64,000 nt of DNA from Vibrio sp. UCD-FRSSP16_30 (GTDB lineage: Bacteria > Pseudomonadota > Gammaproteobacteria > Enterobacterales > Vibrionaceae): positions 1 through 64,000 of the forward strand of contig NZ_LZFW01000003.1 of assembly GCF_001676025.1 (NCBI RefSeq). The letters are read 5' to 3'. Within the stretch, counting starts at the first letter, position 1; the number at the start of each line of letters is the position of its first letter. Positions 36,349 to 44,829 of this stretch are shown here, one piece after another. The position numbers and the translations under genes were made by a program. Under the pieces are notes generated by a model. It did not search any database. It was given only the letters and a program-made list of their open reading frames with translations, and had not been told where the DNA came from.

Positions 36349-37214
36349 TCCTTAACTTTTCTCTTTCTAAATACAAACAAAATCACCAGTACTGCATACA
36401 CTGCCGCCATAGAAAACCACTGCAAGGCATAGCCAAAATGTTTCTGTGAGGTCATTGGATAAGGTGACCAGAGCATTGGCAAGGTGCTATCGGGTATCAC
36501 ATTTGGCTGGAAAACAAACCCCAACAATGGCGCAGATAACACCTCAGCTAATTGCTCTAAATTCAGATTTTGGATGCGAATATTCATATCCGTAGCCGTA
36601 CCCGCAGCCATAGGCATTTTCTCTGCCATCAGATCATGACTTAAAGGATTAGCGCTTTTTTGATAGACCCTACCGCTTAACGTTTGCGATGTATTAATGG
36701 CACTCACAGCAGGCAATTCACTTCTTGTTCGGCTTGCAACAACAAAACCTAACTCAACCAATAGTAAGGCTCTTTTCCCATCGACATTCACTGCCATAGG
36801 TTGCAATACGCGATAACCCACCTTGGCATCATTGGTCACATTATCTAGGTAAATTAAAGGCTGAGACTCGGGCTGTGACTGATGTTGAGATTGAGGTTTA
36901 TGTTTATGTTTATGTTTATGTTGCGAAGGTGCAGTAACCACCGCTGTTAAAGGGTACCCCGTCACATTCTCTTGTTCGGCAAAGCTCACCACTTGCTCAA
37001 TAGACAGTGCTGGCATTTGATCTCTTTTAAGCAATTGCGCCTCTAACTGCTGTTTTTCTTCTCCCCTAGACAGTTGCCAAAAGCCTAATTTGACCAACAG
37101 CACAAACAGAGCCACAGTTAACACAGTCGCTACGACCCAAAATGCTTTTATCCATAGCACTTTGTAAGAAGACTTAGAGGAACTGATGGCACCACTACTA
37201 TTCAAATCAATCAT
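36345..37214 (-). CDS. SURF1-family oxidase assembly protein
   Basis: About 289 residues, with membrane helices at both ends (AFWVVATVLTVALFVLLVKL and GYALQWFSMAAVYAVLVILF) and a periplasmic core (GFWQLSRGEEKQQ near the start, FGYALQW near the end), as in SURF1/Shy1. It assists heme A insertion into subunit I. The start is uncertain because the longest frame runs antisense through the DUF2909 gene. An ATG at 37214 is used here, overlapping that gene by 29 bp. The core carries an unusual (His-Lys)4 plus Gln/Ser/Pro insert encoded by a hexanucleotide repeat. Confidence 0.85.
   Translation of the reverse strand: MIDLNSSGAISSSKSSYKVLWIKAFWVVATVLTVALFVLLVKLGFWQLSRGEEKQQLEAQLLKRDQMPALSIEQVVSFAEQENVTGYPLTAVVTAPSQHKHKHKHKPQSQHQSQPESQPLIYLDNVTNDAKVGYRVLQPMAVNVDGKRALLLVELGFVVASRTRSELPAVSAINTSQTLSGRVYQKSANPLSHDLMAEKMPMAAGTATDMNIRIQNLNLEQLAEVLSAPLLGFVFQPNVIPDSTLPMLWSPYPMTSQKHFGYALQWFSMAAVYAVLVILFVFRKRKVKE
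36897..36920. repeat. Hexanucleotide tandem repeat inside surf1
   Basis: TTTATG is repeated four times without error. On the coding strand it is (CATAAA)n and encodes alternating His-Lys. Gain or loss of a unit would stay in frame. Confidence 0.9.
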
Positions 37215-37407
37215 CATCCTGTGTTTACTGTTTATCGTCTTCAATCTTGCCCTTGCGCTCGTGCGCATGGTGCGAGAAAAACCTGATAATACCGTTCCCA
37301 TGACTCGCTACTTAGGGCGTCGAGTTGCTCTGTCTGCGGTAGTGATTCTTTTTCTGATCCTTGCCTTAAAGTTAGGCTGGGTTGTCCCCAACCAAAGGCC
37401 TTATTAG
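37186..37407 (+). CDS. DUF2909 twin-helix membrane protein
   Basis: This 73-residue protein has two transmembrane helices (LFKSIIILCLLFIVFNLALAL and VALSAVVILFLILALKLGW) joined by a basic loop with the family's MTRYLGRRVALS. It has a good AGGAAC ribosome binding site. DUF2909 genes are typical of gamma-proteobacterial cox clusters between subunit III and surf1, and it is here on the opposite strand to all other cox genes. It probably assists oxidase assembly or regulation. Confidence 0.85.
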   Translation: MAPLLFKSIIILCLLFIVFNLALALVRMVREKPDNTVPMTRYLGRRVALSAVVILFLILALKLGWVVPNQRPY

Positions 37408-37418
37408 TGAGATAGCAT

Positions 37419-38294
37419 CTACAACACATACACAAAAATAAACAGACACAGCCACACCACATCCACAAAGTGCCAATACCAACTGCCTGCCTGAAACGCG
37501 AAATGATTTTTAGCGGTGAAGTGATCTTTGCTGATTCGAAATAATAAGATAATTAAAAAAACGGTACCGATGAACACGTGCATTCCGTGAAAACCCGTCA
37601 GCAAAAAGAAGGTATTGCCATAAATGCCAGATTGCAGTGTTAAGCCCATCTCTTGGTAAGCATGAATGTACTCTTCGGCTTGGAAAAATAAGAAAAATCC
37701 TGCCAGCACTATGGTTAACTCTAGCCACACAACCAGTGCCATGCGCTTACTTTGCTCAAGGCTGACATGAGCCATATGCAAAGTGACCGATGACAGCAAT
37801 AAGATCACGGTATTTTTTAATGGTAGCCCTTGCCAGCCCATCGCTTGAGTGGTGTCTCCACTTGGGGTTAAAGTCAGCGGCCATATTGCTTCAAACGATG
37901 GCCAAAGCACCTCATTGGTCATCACGTTATTATCGGCCCCTCCTAGCCACGGCACAGAGAACATTCTGGCGTAGAATAATGCGCCAAAGAAAGCGCCAAA
38001 GAACATCACCTCAGAGAAAATAAACCAACTCATTCCTTGCTTAAAAGAGCGAGTGATCTGTTCGCTGTAATAACCCGATAATGACTCTTGAACGACATTG
38101 GTAAACCATCCAGCAAGTACGATAAGTAAAGCAATCAGTCCAAGCGCTAAAAGCCAAGGACCTAGCCCCCCTTTCTCGCTCATGGTCTGTACGGTAAGCC
38201 CCGCGCCTACTGCAATAAAAAACAGGGCAAAAGCGGCAATTAAGGGCCACTGACTTTGTGCTGGGACGTAATAAGTTTGCTGTTTTTCGCTCAT
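37419..38294 (-). CDS. ctaE: Cytochrome c oxidase subunit III
   Basis: This 291-residue protein has seven membrane helices. Family elements are WFIFSEVMFFGAFFGALFYAR (the conserved Glu in helix III), TLHMAHVSLEQ and GFHGMHVFIGTVFL, and it ends with SWYWHFVDVVWLCLFIFVYV. Subunit III stabilises subunit I and helps proton uptake. It overlaps ctaG by 4 bp and is translated downstream of it. Confidence 0.95.
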   Translation of the reverse strand: MSEKQQTYYVPAQSQWPLIAAFALFFIAVGAGLTVQTMSEKGGLGPWLLALGLIALLIVLAGWFTNVVQESLSGYYSEQITRSFKQGMSWFIFSEVMFFGAFFGALFYARMFSVPWLGGADNNVMTNEVLWPSFEAIWPLTLTPSGDTTQAMGWQGLPLKNTVILLLSSVTLHMAHVSLEQSKRMALVVWLELTIVLAGFFLFFQAEEYIHAYQEMGLTLQSGIYGNTFFLLTGFHGMHVFIGTVFLIILLFRISKDHFTAKNHFAFQAGSWYWHFVDVVWLCLFIFVYVL

Positions 38295-38890
38295 AGCGCG
38301 TCTCCTTGCGTGTCATGCTCCGATACGGCAGAAGAAGCGAATTTAGAATGAATATCCTCTACGCTATCGCTGATGTCATAAAGGGTATAAGACAGCGTTA
38401 GCGTATGGATGGAATCGGGTAAGTCATGTTCGACATAAAATATTAAAGGAAGCTCAGCTTGCTGTTTTGCTTTAAGTGGTTGCTGATTAAAGCAAAAGCA
38501 TTCAATTTTATTAAAATGAGTCGCCCCTAAACCGGGAGTCACGGATGGGACGGCTTGTGCAATCAGCGCCGCTTGAGATTGATTAGTAGCAATATAAGCG
38601 GTGCGAATCACCTCTCCCGGATGCACTTGTATCACCTTGTTTTGTGGCTCAAAATCTATCGGCAACCCCGGCGGAATGTGCGAAACAAACTCCACCTTTA
38701 TTGTGCGCGACTCATCCACCTGCATCGCAATCGGCGTCTCTGAGGCGACAGTAGAGGTTTTGCCGTTGATGCCTAATTGCTCACAAAGAATGTCGTACAA
38801 AGGAATCAATGCAAAACCAAAACCAAACATGGCAAGCGTTGCGCCGCAAAGCACTAGCGTAAGCTTTTGGTTCGACATTCCCTTGCTCAT
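38291..38890 (-). CDS. ctaG: Cytochrome c oxidase assembly protein CtaG/Cox11
   Basis: This 199-residue protein has one N-terminal membrane anchor (LTLVLCGATLAMFGFGFALIP, followed by LYDILCEQLG). The periplasmic domain carries the copper-binding CFCF motif in FNKIECFCFNQQPL. It delivers CuB to subunit I. It starts 6 bp after ctaD and overlaps ctaE. The ATG at 38890 is preferred over an in-frame ATG four codons later because of spacing to GGATT. Confidence 0.95.
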   Translation of the reverse strand: MSKGMSNQKLTLVLCGATLAMFGFGFALIPLYDILCEQLGINGKTSTVASETPIAMQVDESRTIKVEFVSHIPPGLPIDFEPQNKVIQVHPGEVIRTAYIATNQSQAALIAQAVPSVTPGLGATHFNKIECFCFNQQPLKAKQQAELPLIFYVEHDLPDSIHTLTLSYTLYDISDSVEDIHSKFASSAVSEHDTQGDAL

Positions 38891-38896
38891 AATCGA

Positions 38897-40543
38897 CTAA
38901 TCCACTTTAGGGGGAGTCGAAAATGTATGGTGAGGCGCAGGGCTTGGCACTGTCCACTCTAAACCTTCAGCTCTCTCCCAAGGCTTGGCTGGGGCTTTGT
39001 CTCCTCCTCGGATGCATTTAATCACCACCCACAAGAAAATAAGCTGTGATAAACCAAAAGCAAACCCTCCAATTGAGACAATCTGATTCACATCAGCAAA
39101 CTGTATAGCGTAGTCAGGGATTCGTCTTGGCATGCCCGCTAAACCTAGGAAATGCATAGGGAAGAACAATACATTTACCGAGATAATGGATGTCCAAAAA
39201 TGCACTAGGCTCAAGCGTTGGTTGTACATATTGCCGGTCCATTTTGGCAACCAATAATAGGCGGCTGCCATAATAGAAAACACCGCGCCAGACACCAAAA
39301 CATAATGAAAATGCGCCACAACAAAGTAAGTGTCATGGTACTGAAAATCAGCAGGAACAATCGCCAACATCAAGCCAGAGAAACCGCCAATAGTGAACAG
39401 TACAATAAAGGCAATCGCAAATAACATAGGCGTTTCAAACGTTAATGCCCCTCGCCACATAGTGGCAACCCAGTTAAACACTTTTACCCCCGTCGGTACG
39501 GCAATGAGCATGGTGCAGTACATAAAGAACAGTTCGGCAAACACCGGCATGCCTGTGGTAAACATGTGATGCGCCCATACCAAAAATGACAGCAATGCAA
39601 TGGAACAAGTGGCGTAAACCATTGAGTGGTAGCCGAACAATTTTTTACCACTAAAGGCAGGAACAATCGCTGAGATAATGCCAAAAGAGGGCAGTATCAT
39701 GATGTAAACTTCAGGGTGGCCAAAGAACCAGAAAATATGCTGGAACATCACAGGATCGCCGCCACCTGCAGCATCAAAAAAGCTAGTACCAAAATACTTA
39801 TCGGTCAGCACCATAGTGACCGCGCCCGCCAGTACAGGCATGACGGCAATCAGCAAAAATGCAGTGATCAGCCATGTCCAAACAAACAGTGGCATCTTCA
39901 TAAAGTTCATGCCGGGAGCACGCATATTAAAGATGGTCACAATGACGTTGATCGCGCCCATGATGGAGCTGATACCCATGATGTGAACGGAAAAAACAAA
40001 CAGCGCGGTACTATCAGGGCCATAAGTTGTAGAAAGTGGTGCGTAGAAAGTCCAACCAAAATCAGGGCCGCCACCGGGCATAAACAATGAACTCAATAAA
40101 ATAAGAAACGCAAAAGGTAAAATCCAAAAGCTCAGATTATTCATTCGCGGTAACGCCATATCGGGCGCACCAATCATCATTGGGATCATCCAGTTAGCCA
40201 GTCCAGTAAAGGCTGGCATGACTGCGCCAAACACCATCACCAAACCATGTACTGTAGTCATCTGGTTGAAAAACTGCGGCTCGACTAACTGTAATCCCGG
40301 CTGAAATAACTCAGCGCGAATCACCATTGCCATCGCGCCACCGGTAAAAAACATGATCAGACTGAACCACAAATATAAGGTGCCGATGTCTTTATGGTTA
40401 GTAGAATAAATCCAGCGCGCGATGCCTTTAGCGGGGCCATGATGATCGTGATCTTCATTCTCAACGTTAAGACCATCATTTGCTTGCAGATCATCGGTCA
40501 CAGTACTCTCATAGGTCGAGATTTTGTCATGCTCTTTCATCAC
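38897..40543 (-). CDS. ctaD: Cytochrome c oxidase subunit I
   Basis: This 548-residue protein has 12 membrane helices. The CuB and cross-linked His-Tyr region is [18 protein letters not shown], and the heme ligands lie in [11 protein letters not shown] and [13 protein letters not shown]- and D-channel residues are consistent with type A heme-copper oxidases ([20 protein letters not shown], the GHPEVYI tyrosine). It overlaps ctaC by 4 bp (ATGA). It is the catalytic core, reducing O2 to water. Confidence 0.97.
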   Translation of the reverse strand: MMKEHDKISTYESTVTDDLQANDGLNVENEDHDHHGPAKGIARWIYSTNHKDIGTLYLWFSLIMFFTGGAMAMVIRAELFQPGLQLVEPQFFNQMTTVHGLVMVFGAVMPAFTGLANWMIPMMIGAPDMALPRMNNLSFWILPFAFLILLSSLFMPGGGPDFGWTFYAPLSTTYGPDSTALFVFSVHIMGISSIMGAINVIVTIFNMRAPGMNFMKMPLFVWTWLITAFLLIAVMPVLAGAVTMVLTDKYFGTSFFDAAGGGDPVMFQHIFWFFGHPEVYIMILPSFGIISAIVPAFSGKKLFGYHSMVYATCSIALLSFLVWAHHMFTTGMPVFAELFFMYCTMLIAVPTGVKVFNWVATMWRGALTFETPMLFAIAFIVLFTIGGFSGLMLAIVPADFQYHDTYFVVAHFHYVLVSGAVFSIMAAAYYWLPKWTGNMYNQRLSLVHFWTSIISVNVLFFPMHFLGLAGMPRRIPDYAIQFADVNQIVSIGGFAFGLSQLIFLWVVIKCIRGGDKAPAKPWERAEGLEWTVPSPAPHHTFSTPPKVD

Positions 40544-41733
40544 TCACCCTCCGAATTCATGTGCGCATTAACATCGGATGCTTGCACCAGATCGCCAGTG
40601 TTGTTGTCCCATGCATTACGCTCATACGTCACCACAGCCGCAATCTCTTCTGCTGTTAATTGACTACCAAATGCCTGCATCGCGCTGCCGCTAACACCAT
40701 TTACAATAGTATCAATGTGAGTGCCTACTTCCCCCATAACAACCGCGCTACCTTTCATGGCAGGGAATACATTTGCCACTCCTAAACCATTACTTTGATG
40801 ACACACCGCGCAGCGCCCCTCATAAACATTTTTACCCAGAGCCATAAGTTCATCCATGCCCAATGTCTTTTGCAAAGCTTGTTGCTGCTTCACTTTAGCC
40901 TCAGCTAATTGCTGCTCTTTGCTTGCAACCCAAGCGTCAAATTCTTCACTACTTACTGCCTTGACCACAATCGGCATAAAGCCATGATTGCGACCACACA
41001 ACTCCGCACATTGCCCGCGGTATATCCCTGGCTTGTCTATTTTTGTCCATGCTTCATTGATAAAACCGGGAATGGTGTCTTTCTTGACGGCAAAATCAGG
41101 AACCCACCATGAATGAATCACATCATCAGAGGTCATCAGAAAGCGGATCTTTTTACCGATAGGCAAAACTAAAGGGTTATCAACCTCAAGAAGGTAATGC
41201 TCACCCTTCTCCTGTGCCCCTTCAATTTGTTCATTGTTGGTGGATAAATAACTGAAAAACTCAACATCATGCTCAAAATAGCTGTAATGCCATTTCCATT
41301 GTGAACCGGTAATTTTAACGGTGAGATCCGATTCACTGGTGTCTTCCATCTCAATTAGAGTTTTAGTGGCCGGAATGGCCATGCCAATCAAAATTAGAAT
41401 GGGAATGATGGTCCAGATAATTTCGACTTTAGTGCTTTCATGAAAGTTGGCCGCCACTGCACCTTTTGATTTGCGGTGCTTGATAATGGAATAAAACATC
41501 ACTCCAAAAACCACCACCGCAATGGCCACGCAGATGTAGAAAATCAGCATGTGCAGGTGATAGACCTTACCACTGATTTCGGTAACGCCTTGAGTCATAT
41601 TGAAAGACGAACGACCCGTTTCAGCCAAAGCTGAGCTGGATAAAGTCAGTGTAGGAATGGCAAACAATAGTGTCAGTGCAACAGATCGATATATATCCAG
41701 CGCACTTGTCAGTGTTACTTTGTGGTCTCGCAT
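40540..41733 (-). CDS. ctaC: Cytochrome c oxidase subunit II with C-terminal cytochrome c domain
   Basis: This 397-residue precursor has a signal region and two membrane helices. The CuA site is [14 protein letters not shown] (C242, C246, H250, M253). A C-terminal cytochrome c domain has C308-A-V-C311-H312 and the candidate Met ligand in [12 protein letters not shown]. The fused heme c marks it as a caa3-type subunit that can take electrons directly from soluble carriers. The ATG at 41733 is preferred to the longer frame. It is the first gene of the cluster. Confidence 0.95.
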   Translation of the reverse strand: MRDHKVTLTSALDIYRSVALTLLFAIPTLTLSSSALAETGRSSFNMTQGVTEISGKVYHLHMLIFYICVAIAVVVFGVMFYSIIKHRKSKGAVAANFHESTKVEIIWTIIPILILIGMAIPATKTLIEMEDTSESDLTVKITGSQWKWHYSYFEHDVEFFSYLSTNNEQIEGAQEKGEHYLLEVDNPLVLPIGKKIRFLMTSDDVIHSWWVPDFAVKKDTIPGFINEAWTKIDKPGIYRGQCAELCGRNHGFMPIVVKAVSSEEFDAWVASKEQQLAEAKVKQQQALQKTLGMDELMALGKNVYEGRCAVCHQSNGLGVANVFPAMKGSAVVMGEVGTHIDTIVNGVSGSAMQAFGSQLTAEEIAAVVTYERNAWDNNTGDLVQASDVNAHMNSEGE

Positions 41734-42065
41734 TAGCGTGTCACCCTCCTGGTGAGCCAATGTTGAGGCCGGAGTAAACCAGCTCATCAGAACATTTGAA
41801 CCTTAATGCATATCTGAGGAACAGCTATCAGGTATGCGAACCCTAAAAGTTATCAGCACACGTTCGGTCCGTTATCTTGGTAACTTCCCGACACAACTAT
41901 GTTATATTTATGTTAATAAATGCTAGTTTAGATTAAATAACAATCAAGCAATCAGTGAAATTACATTTTACTGTCGGCAAAATTATTCGTTGTTAACTAT
42001 ACTCATCTCGATATCTTATTTTCTCTAACTCTATATTTTTTAAACTAATTTTAAGAGACCCTGCC
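41734..42065. other. Divergent promoter region between cox cluster and mscS
   Basis: About 330 bp, with AT-rich sequence around 41896-41945. It must contain promoters for both the cox operon and the MscS gene. I could not assign a regulator site by eye. Confidence 0.45.
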
Positions 42066-43667
42066 ATGCGTAAAGGATTATTACTGCTTGTTATACTCTG
42101 CACCGCCTTTATTAGAGTATCGACAGCTGCTGAGATGGATCATCTCTTGCAACAACAGAATCAATTTTCTAATCAAATTGTTAAAATACAGGCCTCAACG
42201 GGCGAAGAAGCTTTATTTCTTGAAGATGTATTACGTCGTAAAAATGGCGTACTCAGAGAGAGCGTTTCTAACCTAGTGACGAAAAACCCCGAGACTGAGG
42301 GATTAAAAAAACTGATCCCTGCACAAGCCTCTATGCTAGAAGCACTGATCGTGCATGCAGACAAGCAAGCTGAGAAACTCTTTCAGGATGCAAGAACTGC
42401 AAGCGGAGCGGAAAAAGCAGAGTTTCAATTTCTAGCACAGCAACGAGTCAGCACTGTTGATATTTATTACACAGAGCTTGCCACGACATTTAAGTGGGCC
42501 AAAACCCTTAACTTAAAGCTAGATGACAGTGGATTTAAACAAGATTTACAAAAACGCAGTCAGGTTTTATACGACATTGTTATCTATCTAGATAGCCGTA
42601 AAAAAGCCCTTGATGAACGCATGACCTACACCACCGAAGCTGACAAACCCGATCTGGAAACGCAAGTAGTCGCATTGGCGCAGCTACAACGCTTTTTACT
42701 GGCGAGCATGAATAATACCGTTGCACTGATGTCAGACTTTGGCTTAGACGTGACTGAATATAAGCAGACTCTATTTGCCATGACCGGTGACATTAATGCT
42801 GATGTATTGGATGTGAATGTTGCTGTCGGATTATTTAGTGAATGGCTAGATTCATTTAAAGATTGGGCATTCGATAACTCGCCATCACTACTTGTAAAAC
42901 TCTTGGTTTTCTTAGCTGTTTTATGGGTCACCCGCATCTTATCGAAAATTATCGCAAACCTAGTAAAAAGAAGCGTCTCACACTCAAAAATGGATTTTAG
43001 TGTGTTAATGCAAGACTTCTTTACTTCAATCGTATCCAAAGCGGTGACCTTTATTGGTCTGCTCATTGCCCTATCTCAGGTTGGGATTAATCTTGGTCCT
43101 CTATTAACCGGTTTTGGTGTTGCTGGTGTCATTATTGGTTTTGCCTTGCAAGATACTCTGTCTAATTTTGCCTCTGGATTAATGATTCTTATCTATCGTC
43201 CATTTGATGTAAAAGACCTGGTACAAGTGGCAGGGATTCAAGGTACGGTCAGCCACATGAGCTTAGTCTCTACTACAATCCGTACCCTTGATAATCAAAC
43301 CTTAGTGATTCCAAATAATAAAATTTGGGGAGATGTAATTAATAACATGACCTCTGAGCGTGTACGCCGTGTCGATATGGTGTTTGGGATTGGTTATGCT
43401 GATGACTTTGATTTTGCTAAGAAAATAGCAATTCAAGTATTAGAAAATCACGATCGCGTATTAAAGCATCCAGAACTGAATGTGCGAGTACATACTCTTA
43501 ATGAATCATCGGTTGATCTCATTGTGCGCCCTTGGGTAAGAACGGATGATTACTGGGATGTGTATTGGGATGTAACAGAAGAGATGAAACGTCAGTTTGA
43601 TGCCAATGGCATTACAATTCCATTCCCGCAACGTGACGTGCATATCTATAAAACAGAGCAAGCTTAA
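42066..43667 (+). CDS. MscS-family mechanosensitive channel
   Basis: This 533-residue protein has a signal peptide (MRKGLLLLVILCTAFIRVSTA), a roughly 240-residue helical periplasmic domain, then membrane helices. The pore helix is GFGVAGVIIGFALQDTLSNFASGLMILIYRPF, the Ala/Gly-rich TM3 of MscS. The beta domain follows (DLVQVAGIQGTVSHMSLVST and LVIPNNKIWGDVINN). It releases solutes upon osmotic downshock. The large periplasmic part makes it longer than MscS itself (286). It is monocistronic. Confidence 0.93.
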   Translation: MRKGLLLLVILCTAFIRVSTAAEMDHLLQQQNQFSNQIVKIQASTGEEALFLEDVLRRKNGVLRESVSNLVTKNPETEGLKKLIPAQASMLEALIVHADKQAEKLFQDARTASGAEKAEFQFLAQQRVSTVDIYYTELATTFKWAKTLNLKLDDSGFKQDLQKRSQVLYDIVIYLDSRKKALDERMTYTTEADKPDLETQVVALAQLQRFLLASMNNTVALMSDFGLDVTEYKQTLFAMTGDINADVLDVNVAVGLFSEWLDSFKDWAFDNSPSLLVKLLVFLAVLWVTRILSKIIANLVKRSVSHSKMDFSVLMQDFFTSIVSKAVTFIGLLIALSQVGINLGPLLTGFGVAGVIIGFALQDTLSNFASGLMILIYRPFDVKDLVQVAGIQGTVSHMSLVSTTIRTLDNQTLVIPNNKIWGDVINNMTSERVRRVDMVFGIGYADDFDFAKKIAIQVLENHDRVLKHPELNVRVHTLNESSVDLIVRPWVRTDDYWDVYWDVTEEMKRQFDANGITIPFPQRDVHIYKTEQA

Positions 43668-43676
43668 TTGCTCATC

Positions 43677-43706
43677 GAGTGCATGGGATGCAAATCCTAT
43701 GCACTC
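43677..43706 (+). terminator. Hairpin after the MscS gene
   Basis: GAGTGCATGGGAT pairs with ATCCTATGCACTC (one G-T wobble) around a 4-base loop, 9 bp after the stop. There is no strong T-run, so termination efficiency is uncertain. Confidence 0.6.
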
Positions 43707-43729
43707 ATATCTCAATTACTTATCAATCG

Positions 43730-43739
43730 CTCATGTGCC
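43730..43739. repeat. 10-bp direct repeat, left flank of MITE-like element copy B
   Basis: CTCATGTGCC here and CTCATGTACC at 43911-43920 bracket the element with 9 of 10 bases matching. Confidence 0.6.
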
Positions 43740-43910
43740 CAGGGCGAGATCACGAACGTTATTTGAACAAAATCATGTGCATTATCGTAACAAGTCTTTG
43801 TGGCATGGATGCCACTATGAAGCCATCAAGGATGATTTCACGGCGTCTTGTGGAGATGATGCACATGATTGCTCTATAAGCGATAAGCGTTCACTCATGC
43901 GGTCGCCCTA
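43740..43910 (+). mobile_element. MITE-like palindromic element, copy B (about 171 bp)
   Basis: It begins CAGGGCGAGATCACGAACG and ends GGTCGCCCTA. AGGGCGA (43741-43747) and TCGCCCT (43903-43909) are perfect inverted ends. Inner dyads are AATCATGTGCAT/ATGCACATGATT (43770-43781 with 43859-43870) and GTGGCAT-GG-ATGCCAC. It is opposite in orientation to copy A and sits between mscS and csrB. It carries no transposase gene. Confidence 0.75.
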
Positions 43911-43965
43911 CTCATGTACCTAAGCTTTTATATCCAAAGTACTTATATCTTAAGCAACAGACAAA

Positions 43966-44346
43966 GAAAAACCCCGAGGGCGTGTGCCCATCGGGGTTAT
44001 AGTCTTACTTGCAGCAATCCAGCTACTAAAAGTGCTCCATGCATCAAATCCATGATAGTGTGCTTATCCTAAGCTTAATCCTTTACTCGCCTTCCTAGCG
44101 GTGTCCAATGCCTTATCCTGGCTGACCAATATCCTTACTGGTATTACTCACTTATTCCTTAAGCGGTGTCCCTGACATCATCCTGATGTTTTATTCCTTC
44201 CTCTATCCTAGAGGTGTCCATTGCTGTCCTTTGCAAGTTACCATCCTAGTAACTTCAGTATCCATACAATGTCTATGTCCTTATCAACGCCATCCTAGTC
44301 GTTGCTCTTCATCCTGAAGAATCCATAGTGTCTGCTTCCTGCTGAC
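43966..44346 (-). ncRNA. csrB: CsrB-family regulatory RNA (CsrA sponge)
   Basis: On the minus strand the predicted RNA of about 381 nt starts GTCAGCAGGAAGCAGACAC, much like the 5' end of enterobacterial CsrB. It contains about 24 GGA motifs. Many lie in small hairpin loops: CTTCAGGATGAAG, GTTACTAGGATGGTAAC, CCTCTAGGATAGAGG, CATCAGGATGATG and GCTTAGGATAAGC. It ends in a strong terminator. These features define the CsrB/RsmZ RNAs that bind and titrate CsrA. The 5' end is estimated by analogy. No protein gene overlaps it. Confidence 0.93.
43967..43997 (-). terminator. Terminator of csrB
   Basis: On the minus strand AACCCCGATGGGC...GCCCTCGGGGTTTTTC forms a GC-rich hairpin followed by a T-run at the end of the csrB RNA. 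Confidence 0.92.
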
Positions 44347-44504
44347 AACTAAAGTTTCGCCTGTTTTGAGCTTATCTACAATAACCACAGAGACTTACGA
44401 ATATGACCTATTTTTTAGCAAAACAACAAAAACAAATAAATTCATGCACTTAACGAATTTGCACGTTCTTTTCTGAGTAATATTATTCCATTATCCTACG
44501 TATT

Positions 44505-44522
44505 TGTAAGAGATCTCTTACA
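44505..44522. promoter_or_regulatory. GacA/UvrY/VarA binding box upstream of csrB
   Basis: TGTAAG-AGATCT-CTTACA is a perfect palindromic match to the GacA-box consensus TGTAAG-N6-CTTACA. It is about 160 bp upstream of the predicted csrB start, a distance like that of the UvrY site of E. coli csrB. It indicates control by the VarS/VarA (BarA/UvrY) two-component system. Confidence 0.85.
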
Positions 44523-44829
44523 AGCTAAGTGGTCAACTACCACCAGTGCAAAATTAGGACAGTCACTCATCCTGCTATTATATTGATTGAACCTCGCTAA
44601 TATCACTTGCATAGTAATGCACCTGTCACCACGAGGAAACCACAACAAAACCCTACCTAAATCGCAAAAAACAGAATTTCAACAATGAATAATTACATAT
44701 TACTATTGAATAGTATTGCTATTAGTCTCTCTGATACCGTATCCTTGCCCACCATTACATGACTAAAAATCATGCGAATTTTAAACATCAATTTTTTCTC
44801 CATGACCAAACACGAATACGAGCTAAATA
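44523..44829. other. Intergenic stretch between the csrB box and the YjiH gene
   Basis: About 300 bp of AT-rich sequence with no supported gene. It presumably includes the promoter of the YjiH-family gene. Confidence 0.4.

Noticed and set aside
39716..40090. 124-codon plus-strand frame opposite ctaD
   Set aside because: It is antisense to highly conserved subunit I sequence, and has a His/Arg/Asp-rich unnatural composition.
42626..43066. 146-codon minus-strand frame opposite mscS
   Set aside because: It is a shadow of the MscS gene. Ser/Thr/Lys-rich with no domain.
43597..43923. Plus-strand 108-codon frame after mscS
   Set aside because: It begins inside mscS in another frame and continues through MITE-like element copy B. 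It has no ribosome binding site.
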